Shown here in pieces: positions 56,228-64,000 of a stretch of DNA of 64,000 nt (positions within the stretch are counted from its first letter, which is position 1; each line of letters opens with the position of its first letter). Under the pieces are notes generated by a model, which saw only the letters and a program-made list of their open reading frames with translations, made no database searches and was not told where the DNA came from. The position numbers and the translations under genes were made by a program. Source of the stretch: Ditylenchus dipsaci (taxonomy: Eukaryota; Nematoda; Chromadorea; Rhabditida; Anguinidae); the NCBI GenBank assembly GCA_004194705.1, contig SADC01001374.1:310001-374000 (forward strand), given 5' to 3'.

Positions 56228-59200
56228 CTAACTTCTCCGACTTTTAGGCGTTGTGAATACTGTTCTAGTAGTCGGTGTGCCGGCTGAACCATCTTTAAGC
56301 AGCGAGCCAAGCAAGCAAGGATTCTTCAACAGAGAATCCCCTTTTCTCACGCTTGAAAATGGAGATGGTGGAGGCAAGAATAGGTTGTCACCAGCAGAGT
56401 TGCATGGAGTCTGATCGCTTACTATTATTGTTTCAGTCACTAAAACTGAATTTTGTGCTAAAGTCTATATGTTTTTTGTTTTTACCGTTTTGTTGCTTCA
56501 TCACAATGTGTTGTCCAATTTTGATGAGTGATGTATGGGACGTTGCAAAGCCTTCGTGGATAGATGAGCTACTCGCAACATTGCTTCTTTCCTAAAAAAA
56601 TATTTTTGCAAAAAATTTCTTTGATTGGTACTAGGGTGGTGCGGTTACGGTTTATTTTTGGATCCGGTTTATTTTTTCTCAGACATTTTTATCAAAGATT
56701 TGACAGAAATTTTTACATTTTGCAGACCCCTAATACTAAAAATTTCTCCTCTTCAAAATGGGATATTAAACGTAGAAAAAAATAAACAATAGTTGCACTA
56801 AAAACCCGGTTAACCGAAAGAAATCAGGAAAAAAAACCGGTTAAAAAAAACCGGTCGGTTTTTTTTCCGATTTCTTTCGGTTAACCGGGTTTTTAGTGCA
56901 ACTATTGTTTATTTTTTTGTACGTTTAATATCCTATTTTGAAGAAGAAGAAATTTTAGTATTAGGGGTCCGCAAAATGTAAAAATTTCTGTCAAATCTTT
57001 GATAAAAATGTCTGAGAAAAAATAAACCGGATCCAAAAATAAACCGTAACCGCACCACCCTAATTGGTACCAATTTGGTACAGTCAAAAACTCTACACAA
57101 CGTAAACCACTGAAGTTCGTTTTCGCCTAGTGTCCGACGATTTTTTAAATTTTTTTAAACGATCTGCAAATTCAGAATCCTTGCTATTTTTGAAACAAAA
57201 TGTCAAAGATATTTTCAGAGATTTCAAAGATGGATTTCAAAGATTGAGTCAAAAAAATCATCGGATCCTAGGGGGAACGAACTTGATAGGTTTACATTGC
57301 ATGGATTTTCGACTATAGCACCCACCTTTTTCTGCTCCAACCTCCATTTGTTCATCTCGACCTTGCGCTCCATCAGTTGAGTCATTTCAACACTCTCCTC
57401 CTCATCATCTATTACTATTTCTGCATCTGCCTCATTCTCCAAGTTGCCCAACAACTTTTCCAGTTCACATCCATATCATTGCGCATTCTAAAGCGGAAGC
57501 TTCTATCCATGTCTTTTTGACCGTGCAAGTCGGAGTCGGAGAAGAAATGTTCTTGTAGTTTGAGCATTCGACGCTCCTCTTCATCGTTCTTTTGTTTGAT
57601 ATATTGCTTGACCAGGTTGTCGCGCATGTCTTCAGCATCTGGCAGCTTAAACAATCTGTATTAATTTTTCAAATTCAAAACTAGGTACGGTTCTAGTGGA
57701 GAATAGGGTGCCAAAATATGCCTTTTCTCCTTGTTGTTTATTCTAAGGGTGACCAAGGCATTTTTTGCACACGATACTCCACTAGAACCTTAGGTACCAT
57801 AAATATGACCCACCTCATCCATGTCGCCTTCCTCAGCCTCATACTCATCCAACTCAGATCCACCCTCCTCGGCATCACTGCCAACATCATCTCCAGACAA
57901 CGAGGCTTCATCTTCAAACATATCTGCTCTAAACAACAGCAATGTAACCAAAAGCACTTAATTTTTAATAATTCAAAAAACTCACATTTTCACACGTCTT
58001 TTTCCAACCACAGATTCCATGTCTTCTTCATCTTCTTGTTCCCCTTTGATGTGTCGTCTATGCAGTGGATGTAGACTATTGCTGCTGCTCTCTGCATAGG
58101 ATTCGAGAATTTCAGTTTTGATGCGCTGAATTTTTGATTGTGGTGCTGGTGGCAAGAAGTCATCTTCGTCGTCATCTTCCGCTGTGAATAAATCACTTTG
58201 AGTGAGTGCTAGAGAGCTCATTGCTGGTTCAGAGGATGGGTTGTGTGGAGCTTCGGAGGAATCTAAAAGTTTTTAGGCGTTATTGGTTGATATTTTTAAA
58301 ATTAATTTCTGGTCAACAAATTCTTTTCGGCTATTTTCTCCGAATGGGAAGGAATGGGTGGATGCGCTGGATGGAGAAATGCATCACTTTGCAGCTTTGA
58401 AGAGCCGGTTAGTCAAGGAGAAGCGCAAGTTCCTGCTAGGTGTAGGTCATTTCCTAAAAAGATCGCAGTGACAATATTCGCGAGATGCAGTTTTCGACAG
58501 CGTTCTTGGTGATTTGACTTGTATGGAAAGGTGAACCAAAAGAGGATAAGTAATTTTGAAGGTTGATAACTTTCACTTTCAACCTAATGACTAGGGTTGT
58601 CGAGGCCACGATATTTTCGAGGTCTCGACTCGAATGGCATATATATTGCCCTGGCGCAATATATTACACTAGAAAATATAACCCCAAATATTACCCTAGC
58701 GCCGAACTTCCAATCTACTAACAAGTCTTTAATCAAAGACAAGAGGTATTTAAACTCTCACAATATTGCTCACAAAATCAGCTTACCGAATGTTCCTGAG
58801 CACAAAAACAAAGCCTCCTTGAAATCTTCAGCCACTTGTCGAGGAGGTGCATTCAACTCGCTCACCGGGAACATTTCCAAGTTCTCATTGGCAAAGCCAA
58901 GTTCCGGCTCCTGCTTTGCTCGTCTAGTAGGTGGTGGAGCTTTCCAAGATGGAACTCTCGCAAAGGACCCACTGCTGTCCTGGTCATTGATCTGAGAGCA
59001 CGGCACTCCATTCATGGAATGAATTGCCGGAGTTGATCTTCCTGAGCCTGCATCCATTCCACTTTCTTCTGGGTCCCCTTCCTCATCACTTTCAATTACT
59101 TTGGGGGCTCGCTGTTTAGATCCACCCAGTGAGCCAACACTTTCAGTAGGACTGTCACATTGTTTTTTGATGGAGCGGCGGAGATGGCCCATTTCCTGTT

Positions 59201-59557
59201 CCCCTTCTTGTTCGAACTCGCTGGATGAATGGAAGTCTTCGGCGTCGGAAGAATGGTTTTCAGTCTCAGGTTCTCCAGTCGCTGGGTCTTCTTCGTCTTC
59301 TGCCATGCATTTGATGTGAGCTTTGAGGATGGATGCCTTGCTGTCTTGCACTTCTTCTTCTTCTTCTTCCTCCGGCTCCTGTTCTTCTTCTTCTTCTTGT
59401 AGTTCTTCTTCATCTGTAAGCTCAGCTTCCTCCTCCTCTTCATCTCTGGTGCTAAATATCTCATTGTCAGCGTTGTAAAAGCCGTGTCTTCGTTGCATGT
59501 CCTCACGCCGTTGAATGGCCAATCGCTCCTCTACCATCTTCTTCACTTGTTGGTATT
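56228..59557 (-). CDS. CLSPN: Claspin (checkpoint mediator), C-terminal two thirds
   Basis: Leftward exons: 58787-59557, 57986-58262, 57816-57928, 57326-57655, 56486-56591, 56228-56445. The big exon has a charged helix (VKKMVEERLAIQRRED), a long acidic stretch (about 59340-59440) and ALFLCSGTF, the Claspin LCSG-F motif. Then come DDDEDDFLPP, FEDEASLSGDDVGSDAEEGG with DEYEAEEGD, a C-terminal block RSFRFRMRND / EMNKWRLEQKK, and SLLKNPCLLGSLLK near the end. This order is diagnostic. Claspin binds Chk1 and the replication fork to relay the ATR signal. A G/C-run base is missing near 57460, and the junction before 57655 is out of phase by one. Introns hold three MITEs. Confidence 0.88.
56632..57062. 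mobile_element. hAT-like foldback MITE in Claspin intron
   Basis: 431 bases made of two nearly perfect 205-215 base inverted arms, starting TAGGGTGGTGCGGTTACGGT and meeting at AACCGGTTAAAAAAAACCGG. ATTGGTAC flanks both sides (56624-56631 and 57063-57070), a perfect 8-base duplication. Confidence 0.92.
57081..57315. mobile_element. Tigger-like MITE in Claspin intron
   Basis: TA then CAGTCAAAAACTCTACACAA, ending GGATTTTCGACTA. The interior GTCCGACGATTTTTTAAA and GGGGGAACGAACTTGA match the family. It lies a few bases from the splice donor of the exon 57326-57655. Confidence 0.7.
57689..57789. mobile_element. Merlin-like mini-MITE in Claspin intron
   Basis: 101 bases, inverted ends GGTTCTAGTGGAG, flanked by CTAGGTAC and TTAGGTAC (7 of 8 identical). 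It contains GGGTGACCAAGGCATTTTTT and TTCTCCTTGTTGTTTA, forms of the Merlin subterminal motif. Confidence 0.75.
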
Positions 59558-60239
59558 CTGCAAATTTCAGTGTTAATTTTAAAAAAATTACCCGAGTTTT
59601 CAAAAATTTCGTTAGTTTTGATTCGCCAGCCTAGGTTGAAAAGTTGCAAGAACTCTGAATTTGCCGTTCTTGTAAAAAACATGATAATATAGTCATTTAG
59701 AACAACAGCATCCGGTTTAATGTTATTCTTTCAGAATCTTAAACATAAAGTTGTAGATCTGAATGGCGAGACTATTGTGTTTTTCAAAAATGACCTTCAA
59801 AGTCGGAAATCTTGCCATTTTTTAGACTAGGCTGGAGAATCAGAACTTTCGAAAATTAAAAAGATTCTAGTAAAAAAGTGTTGACGGAAGAGAACTTCGA
59901 CAGGGGAAGTAGCCGAGGTGTGTTTGCGAGGATGGAAGATGATATTATTTTTTTGTGTATTCTTGTAGAGCATCCGCAGGTCACACGTAAAAGTGGTTTC
60001 CGCAACTCGAAAAGTTTTGGAAGTGATGTATTGAAGAAAATAAACTGAAAATAGAATTTCAATAAAAAAACAAAGTGGAACAAAAATTTCGACAAAAACT
60101 ATAATGCATTTATCATTGGCAAATCTTAACTAGAATAGGTTATTTCTCAAAATTTTCATTATCAGACGAGGCCAGCCAACCATTTTTGAATGTAACGGAA
60201 TGAAAGGATTTTTGAATGAAAGGACGGCAGGCCTGAAGA

Positions 60240-60302
60240 AAAGTGCGATCCCACGATATCCTTCTTGAAAGTCGGCGCTATAACCAATTGAGCTATAAGA
60301 AA
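60240..60302 (-). other. tRNA-like sequence (SINE head)
   Basis: On the minus strand TATAGCTCAATTGGTTATAG is an excellent pol III A box/D arm and CGTGGGATCGC a degenerate B box at tRNA spacing. The anticodon-loop region reads CTTTCAA (TTC, glutamate-like). The T arm does not pair, so it is a SINE head or decayed tRNA. Confidence 0.5.
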
Positions 60303-60383
60303 CAGCCCCAGGTCTGTTTCTTATTTCTCTGCTATCTGCCTCCCTTACATAACCAACGGCTTTCAACACATTATTTCACAAGC

Positions 60384-60475
60384 GGACAACTTATCTTATA
60401 GAACGGGCAACATACCTAACAAAACGGGCAACTTTTATAAAAAACGAGCAACTTTTCTGGAAAAACGGGCAATTT
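60384..60475. repeat. Short tandem repeat of ACGGGCAACTTTT units
   Basis: About four units of 22-25 bases (GGACAACTTATCTTATAGAA, CGGGCAACATACCTAACAAA, CGGGCAACTTTTATAAAAAA, CGAGCAACTTTTCTGGAAAA) followed by CGGGCAATTTTTAT. No coding role seen. Confidence 0.6.
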
Positions 60476-60821
60476 TTATCATATTTTCATTCTTTTTAAT
60501 TGAATTCAATTTACCATAGATCAAAAAAAATTTTAATTTTCAATTCTGAAACCTATTAAAGAGTTTTGCTGTAATTTTTATGATATTAATAAACTTTTAT
60601 GAAACCTAACAAAAAGTCATATCCCAAAATGGTTTATTGCAATTCAGGAATCTAACAACCATATGGTGGCTGGCTGTTGGAGGGCGTTTCATTTTTGTGA
60701 ACCCCATCTATTAAAAAGCTTGAAAAGTATATTTTTGCCTAATGCTCGACCAGGTTCTTTCCGCAATGTATACATTTTATAAACACAGTTGGCTGTATTC
60801 TATTCAAGTCAGACTGACAAG

Positions 60822-61138
60822 GGAGGGACCCTGGCTGTGACCTGGGGTTTTCACGATAAATTTTATTTTTGCAAATCAAATCCCATATGAATTTGGCTCT
60901 CCACCTCTGAAACTCAATAAAAAGTTTAGGAATGACCCATGGCCCAAGGGTCAGCTATGAAAACCATAATAGGGCTATCGAGGTGTTTTTAGAACTTTGA
61001 GTTACCCTTGTGCCACATTTTGTGGAGCTTCAGAGCTGGGAGCCAGATTTGTCAGGAACTTGGGCACACACTACAAGAATACGCAAGAAAAAAGTTCATC
61101 GAGGTTCCCCTAGGTCACAGCCAGGGTCCCTCCCTTGT
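60822..61138. mobile_element. Foldback MITE with AAGGGAGGGACCCTGGCTGT ends
   Basis: Inverted ends ACAAGGGAGGGACCCTGGCT, continuing GTGACC, mirrored at 61110-61138. Paired internal CCTGAAACTC/AGCTTCAGAG-like blocks. No coding sequence; target duplication unclear. Confidence 0.7.
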
Positions 61139-61382
61139 GAGAACCGATTTCAATCGCAGCAAAAATGCACTTACTGATTGTCTTTGGTGTACTGAAATTA
61201 TTTGTTTTTGATTATATAACATATAAAATCCCAAATTGGCCAACCCAGCTGGTGTTGTTAATTGCGATGAAGAAGCGCTTCTTATCGCCAGTTTTGACTG
61301 GAACCAATCGTCTATTTCGTTGTTTTTTCGCTTTCGAGATCTAAATCATTTATTTACAACTTTGCTATGAGTATAGTATTAC

Positions 61383-61626
61383 CCAGTTTCTGTCGTACAA
61401 CTTGTGGGGGTTCCCCCATCATCCAGCAAGATGTTTTCACCAGCGTTGCTGGAAGGAGAGCCCAATACAGGCTTCTCTAGGACTAGCTGCCCAGAATCAA
61501 TCAAAGCCTGCAGTTTTCGACTGATAGCTGATCGCTTTTTTGATCCTGTGGTCGGGGTGCTGTGTTCATTCTTGACAGTAGGGGTAGCTAGCTGGCAGTT
61601 CTCAACGTTGCCCACTTCCATGCTGT
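61383..61626 (-). CDS. Candidate 5' exon of the Claspin gene
   Basis: Leftward exon from a TGTAG acceptor to a GTAATA donor. It starts at or before MEVGNVENCQ and encodes a basic patch GSKKRSAISRKLQALIDSG followed by an acidic/Gly stretch GENILLDDGGTP. It is the nearest coding-looking sequence upstream of the Claspin exons and on their strand. The phase at its donor does not match the next known exon, so another exon must lie between, or this belongs to a separate gene. No domain is recognised. Confidence 0.5.
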
Positions 61627-61654
61627 CTACAAATGTCAAAATTATAAAATTTGA

Positions 61655-61945
61655 GTATAGTGGAACTCCGATCTAAGGCCTCCTCGGTATAAGGCCACCT
61701 TCGACCGGTCTCCAGGGACAGCACCCAAGCGCAACCCCTTCCTGAAGGGTATGATTTCTCCAAGCCTGAAAATGGTTAGAGAACTCATACTCTTTGGGGC
61801 AGGGGGGGGGGGGTACACTTGGGCTTTTATGGTCCCCAGGATAGAGGTTTGACTGCAAGGACATCCCGGTATAAGGCCACCTCTTATATGAGGCCACCTA
61901 TTTCCGGTCCCAGGGTGGCCTTGTATCGGAGGTTCGAATGTCAAA
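61655..61945. mobile_element. Tigger-like MITE (GTATAAGGCCACC repeats)
   Basis: Left end AGTGGAACTCCGATCTAAGG, right end GTATCGGAGGTTCGAATGTC, with GTATAAGGCCACCT repeated near both ends and a G10 run inside. Fits the pogo/Tigger family only loosely. Confidence 0.5.
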
Positions 61946-62452
61946 GATGAGCCATTAAATAAATATAATCTGGATTAGTGAAGGTCTTATGCGTAACGTT
62001 TGAATTAAATATTTCCCGCTAATTTTGTATCTTTATAAAATTTTTACATTGTTTTTTAAAATACTGTTATATTTATTTACAACTAATTTTATTTTTGTTT
62101 TAATTTTTTATTTATTTTTCTGGTAATATTTCAACTTTCAGTGCTGGTCAAATGCGTATTTAAAAAACGTTTAGAATTTTTTAGTATACATGTATCCCCA
62201 ATTTCTAAGCTTTATAAACTATATTTGTTCCACCACGAATGCATTTATTTTTGGCAGATTGTACTAATGGTTTCTCTCGAAAATTTTCTCGACTACCAAA
62301 ATCAATTCTCGCCTGGTCTTTTCTTCACAAGAACAAAAGTTTGGATATTTTTCGTATAATAGCTTTGTGACCTAAATATTTTACTATTGTATACTTATTT
62401 TACAGAAATTATTAATTTTTTCTTCAATATTCTTTATTTATAATAAACTCAA
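61946..62452. other. Upstream region of the PC4 gene
   Basis: Very AT-rich, no gene. Probably promoter and 5' UTR of PC4, possibly of the divergent Claspin 5' exon too. No element recognised. Confidence 0.4.
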
Positions 62453-63024
62453 ATGTCCAGTGGAGATTCTGGCAGTTCTGTGCACTCAGGCAGCAGTGAT
62501 AGCGAGTCGGCTCATGAAGAAGTGAAGAAGCCAGCAAAAGTCGGCAAGCAGGCGCCTGAAAAGCAAAAGGTAGGCCTTAGGTAGGGCTTTATTTCATTGT
62601 TAAAGTTTTTCTTCAGGTAAAGTCTGCTGCCATCGTAGAAAGCTCTGATGAATCAGAAAATGAAAAACCTAAAAAGAAAAGAAAGCATGAGAAGGAGAGC
62701 TCATCACAAGACACCTCATCTAAATCATCTTCGAAGAAATCTAAGAAAGACAAAGAGTACGTGAAATCAGCTAACGGAGAAGAAGTAAATTTTTTTAATA
62801 CTCGAATAATGTGCATGTGTTATATTTAGATGATTGAGTTTGGCAAAAACCGATTTGTGTCCTGCACTGAGTTTAAAGGCAAGAAGATGATCAATATTCG
62901 TGAGTATTACGAGAAAGACGGAAAGTTATTGCCAGGCAAGAAAGGGATTTCTATGCCGCTGCACCAGTGGAACGAATTCAAGGGTATCATTCCAGACATT
63001 GAAGAGTTGATCAAGAAGAAATAA
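62453..63024 (+). CDS. SUB1: Transcriptional coactivator p15 / PC4
   Basis: Three exons: 62453-62569, 62617-62784, 62830-63024, about 159 residues with clean GT-AG introns of 47 and 45 bases and no frameshift. The N-terminus is a Ser/acidic region (SSGDSGSSVHSGSSDSES) followed by Lys/Ser-rich segments, the usual PC4 regulatory head. Exon 3 is the whole single-stranded-DNA-binding domain: FGKNRFVSCTEFKGKKMINI, REYYEKDGKLLPGKKGISMP and QWNEFKGIIPDIEELI. PC4 bridges activators and the RNA polymerase II machinery and protects single-stranded DNA in the nucleus. AATAAA overlaps the stop region. Confidence 0.96.
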
Positions 63025-63062
63025 ATAGTCATAGATCTATATTTTACTACTTTGTTTGTATG

Positions 63063-63189
63063 ATCTCAGTGGAGAATCAGTTCCCATTTTTGCCTTTATC
63101 CTCCTTGGTCTATTTTCAAAAATGTGCCTTGATCCCCCTGTTGATTTCGCCCCAAGGAAAAAGTGGGAACCGACTCTTGACTAGTGCCC
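63063..63189. mobile_element. Merlin-like MITE after PC4
   Basis: Weak inverted ends (TCAGTGGAGAATCAGTTCCC and, inverted, AGTCAAGAGTCGGTTCCCAC) around TTGATCCCCCTGTTGATTTC, a form of the Merlin subterminal motif. Confidence 0.5.
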
Positions 63190-63338
63190 TCTTGTTTTCA
63201 TTATTTGTTGCTCACAGACTTCGAATAAAAAAACTAAAAATCTGATTGTATTTTTTCTCAGGAAGATGGGTATTCAAGCCTTCTCATATATTATAAATTA
63301 AATTCTAAATTTTTCATTTTTCATCGATTTCAAGTCTT

Positions 63339-63952
63339 ATGAGTGATTCTTCAACACCAAATCGACCTGTAAGTAAATAAGATAAATTTAGGTGCATAGA
63401 CGTTTCTCGAAAATGAAACTTTTTTCATTTTCGAGAAACGTTTCTCGAATTTGAAACTCAAAGGAGTAAAATATCTCTAGGGGTATATAAGTATACCTGT
63501 AAAGATACTTATTTAGACATACCAAGGGTCTTTGGCCGCTTCGCGGCCAAAGACCAGCACACTCCACATTGCAAGGGATAAGCGTACATACATGTGTTAA
63601 CCCCTAACCCCCGCAATGTGGAATATGCTGGACTTTGGCCATCACATTCAGCCAAATACCCTTGATATGTCTAAATAAGGTATACACCTAGAGATATTTT
63701 ACTCTTTTGAGTTTCAAATTCGAGAAACGTTTCTCGAAAATGAAAAAAGTTTCATTTTCGAGAAACGTCTATACCCCTAAATTTATATTCATTTTGAAAT
63801 AATATTTTTTGCAGAATATTCTGACAAGTGGGAATGAAAAGGCAAACAGTAATGAAGGCCACTCAGTCAGTCCCCTTGAACCACTGGATCCCTATCGATT
63901 GCGAGACATGGTTGTAGATAGGCAAGCAAACGGTTCGCATTCATTGCAGGGG
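63339..63952 (+). CDS. Unidentified gene, first two exons (runs off right edge)
   Basis: Exon 1 (63339-63368) starts at ATG and reads MSDSSTPNRP to a GTAAGT donor. After a 446-base intron and a TTTTTTGCAG acceptor, exon 2 (63815 on) continues in phase: NILTSGNEKANSNEGHSVSP, LEPLDPYRLRDMVVD and RQANGSHSLQG, to a possible GTTAGT donor near 63953. Low-complexity N-terminus; no domain recognised. The neighbouring PC4 gene lies on the same strand about 315 bases upstream. Confidence 0.7.
63391..63777. mobile_element. MITE in intron 1 of the last gene
   Basis: 387 bases, ends GGTGCATAGACGTTTCTCGA and, inverted, GGGGTATAGACGTTTCTCGA, flanked by TAAATTTA on both sides (63383-63390 and 63778-63785). 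Arms contain smaller hairpins (GAAAATGAAACTTTTTTCATTTTC) and a central TTGGCCGC/GCGGCCAA hairpin. GG start and 8-base duplication resemble Merlin. Confidence 0.85.
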
Positions 63953-64000
63953 GTTAGTCACAACTTTTACTCCACAGTTATTTATTGGAGATTTAGAGCT

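Larger units (their letters stand above)
59558..61382. other. Probable Claspin 5' intron(s) with repeats
   Basis: No exon I can support. It contains the tRNA-like segment 60240-60302 and the foldback 60822-61138. Tandem GGGCAACTTTTNTNNAAAACG-type units lie at 60384-60475. Confidence 0.45.

Noticed and set aside
12197..57463. Programmed ribosomal frameshifting as an explanation of the broken frames
   Set aside because: The breaks lie at different sites in unrelated genes, always in single-base losses, without a common slippery heptamer; error is more likely.

Overview
The window is nuclear DNA of an invertebrate animal. Genes are split by short GT-AG introns (many of 45-60 bases), coding and non-coding DNA are AT-rich, and the recognisable proteins are metazoan: an RBPMS/Couch potato/MEC-8 RNA-binding protein, Aurora kinase, ribosomal protein uL5 (RPL11), an MSK/JIL-1 kinase, an NR2E-type nuclear receptor, two phosphoserine phosphatases, Claspin and the coactivator PC4/SUB1. 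The RRM and nuclear-receptor sequences look protostome, probably ecdysozoan; the species cannot be named from the sequence.

Layout. 1-963: 5' part of the RBPMS-family gene, leftward. 964-6837: intergenic, packed with short inverted-repeat elements. 6838-18490 and 18491-24612: a decayed tandem segmental duplication. Unit 1 carries an unrecognised gene fragment, an RPL11 pseudogene, a five-exon Aurora kinase and a Merlin transposon whose interior is itself tandemly duplicated. Unit 2 carries a gutted Aurora copy and a Merlin copy with both ends. 24613-33000: transposon land with a hAT remnant (27484-28366) and a larger hAT element (29005-31706) that has picked up a piece of an alpha-tubulin gene, intron included. 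33242-39697: MSK/JIL-1 kinase, 11 exons, rightward. 42173-45010: nuclear receptor, rightward. 45150-46812: phosphoserine phosphatase copy 1, leftward. 46900-54000: repeats. 54013-55508: phosphoserine phosphatase copy 2, leftward. 56228-59557 with a candidate 5' exon at 61383-61626: Claspin, leftward. 62453-63024: PC4/SUB1, rightward. 63339-64000: start of an unidentified rightward gene.

Transposable elements dominate. I see Merlin elements and Merlin-like MITEs (TIRs starting GG, 8-base target duplications, a shared GCCTTGGTCCCCC motif), hAT elements and MITEs (8-base duplications), pogo/Tigger-like MITEs (CAGTCGA..CTCGATATAG ends at TA), a mariner-type MITE, a CCGTATA..-ended family, a TTTAAAGG-ended foldback family, and foldbacks containing tRNA-like sequence. 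Several lie in introns of the kinase, phosphatase and Claspin genes.

Most otherwise intact genes carry a single-base deletion, often in a homopolymer, that breaks one exon. The pattern fits uncorrected long-read consensus errors better than gene death. The genes do not form one pathway: Aurora, MSK/JIL-1 and Claspin share chromosome and cell-cycle roles, and the two phosphatases would act in serine synthesis, but no functional cluster is implied.
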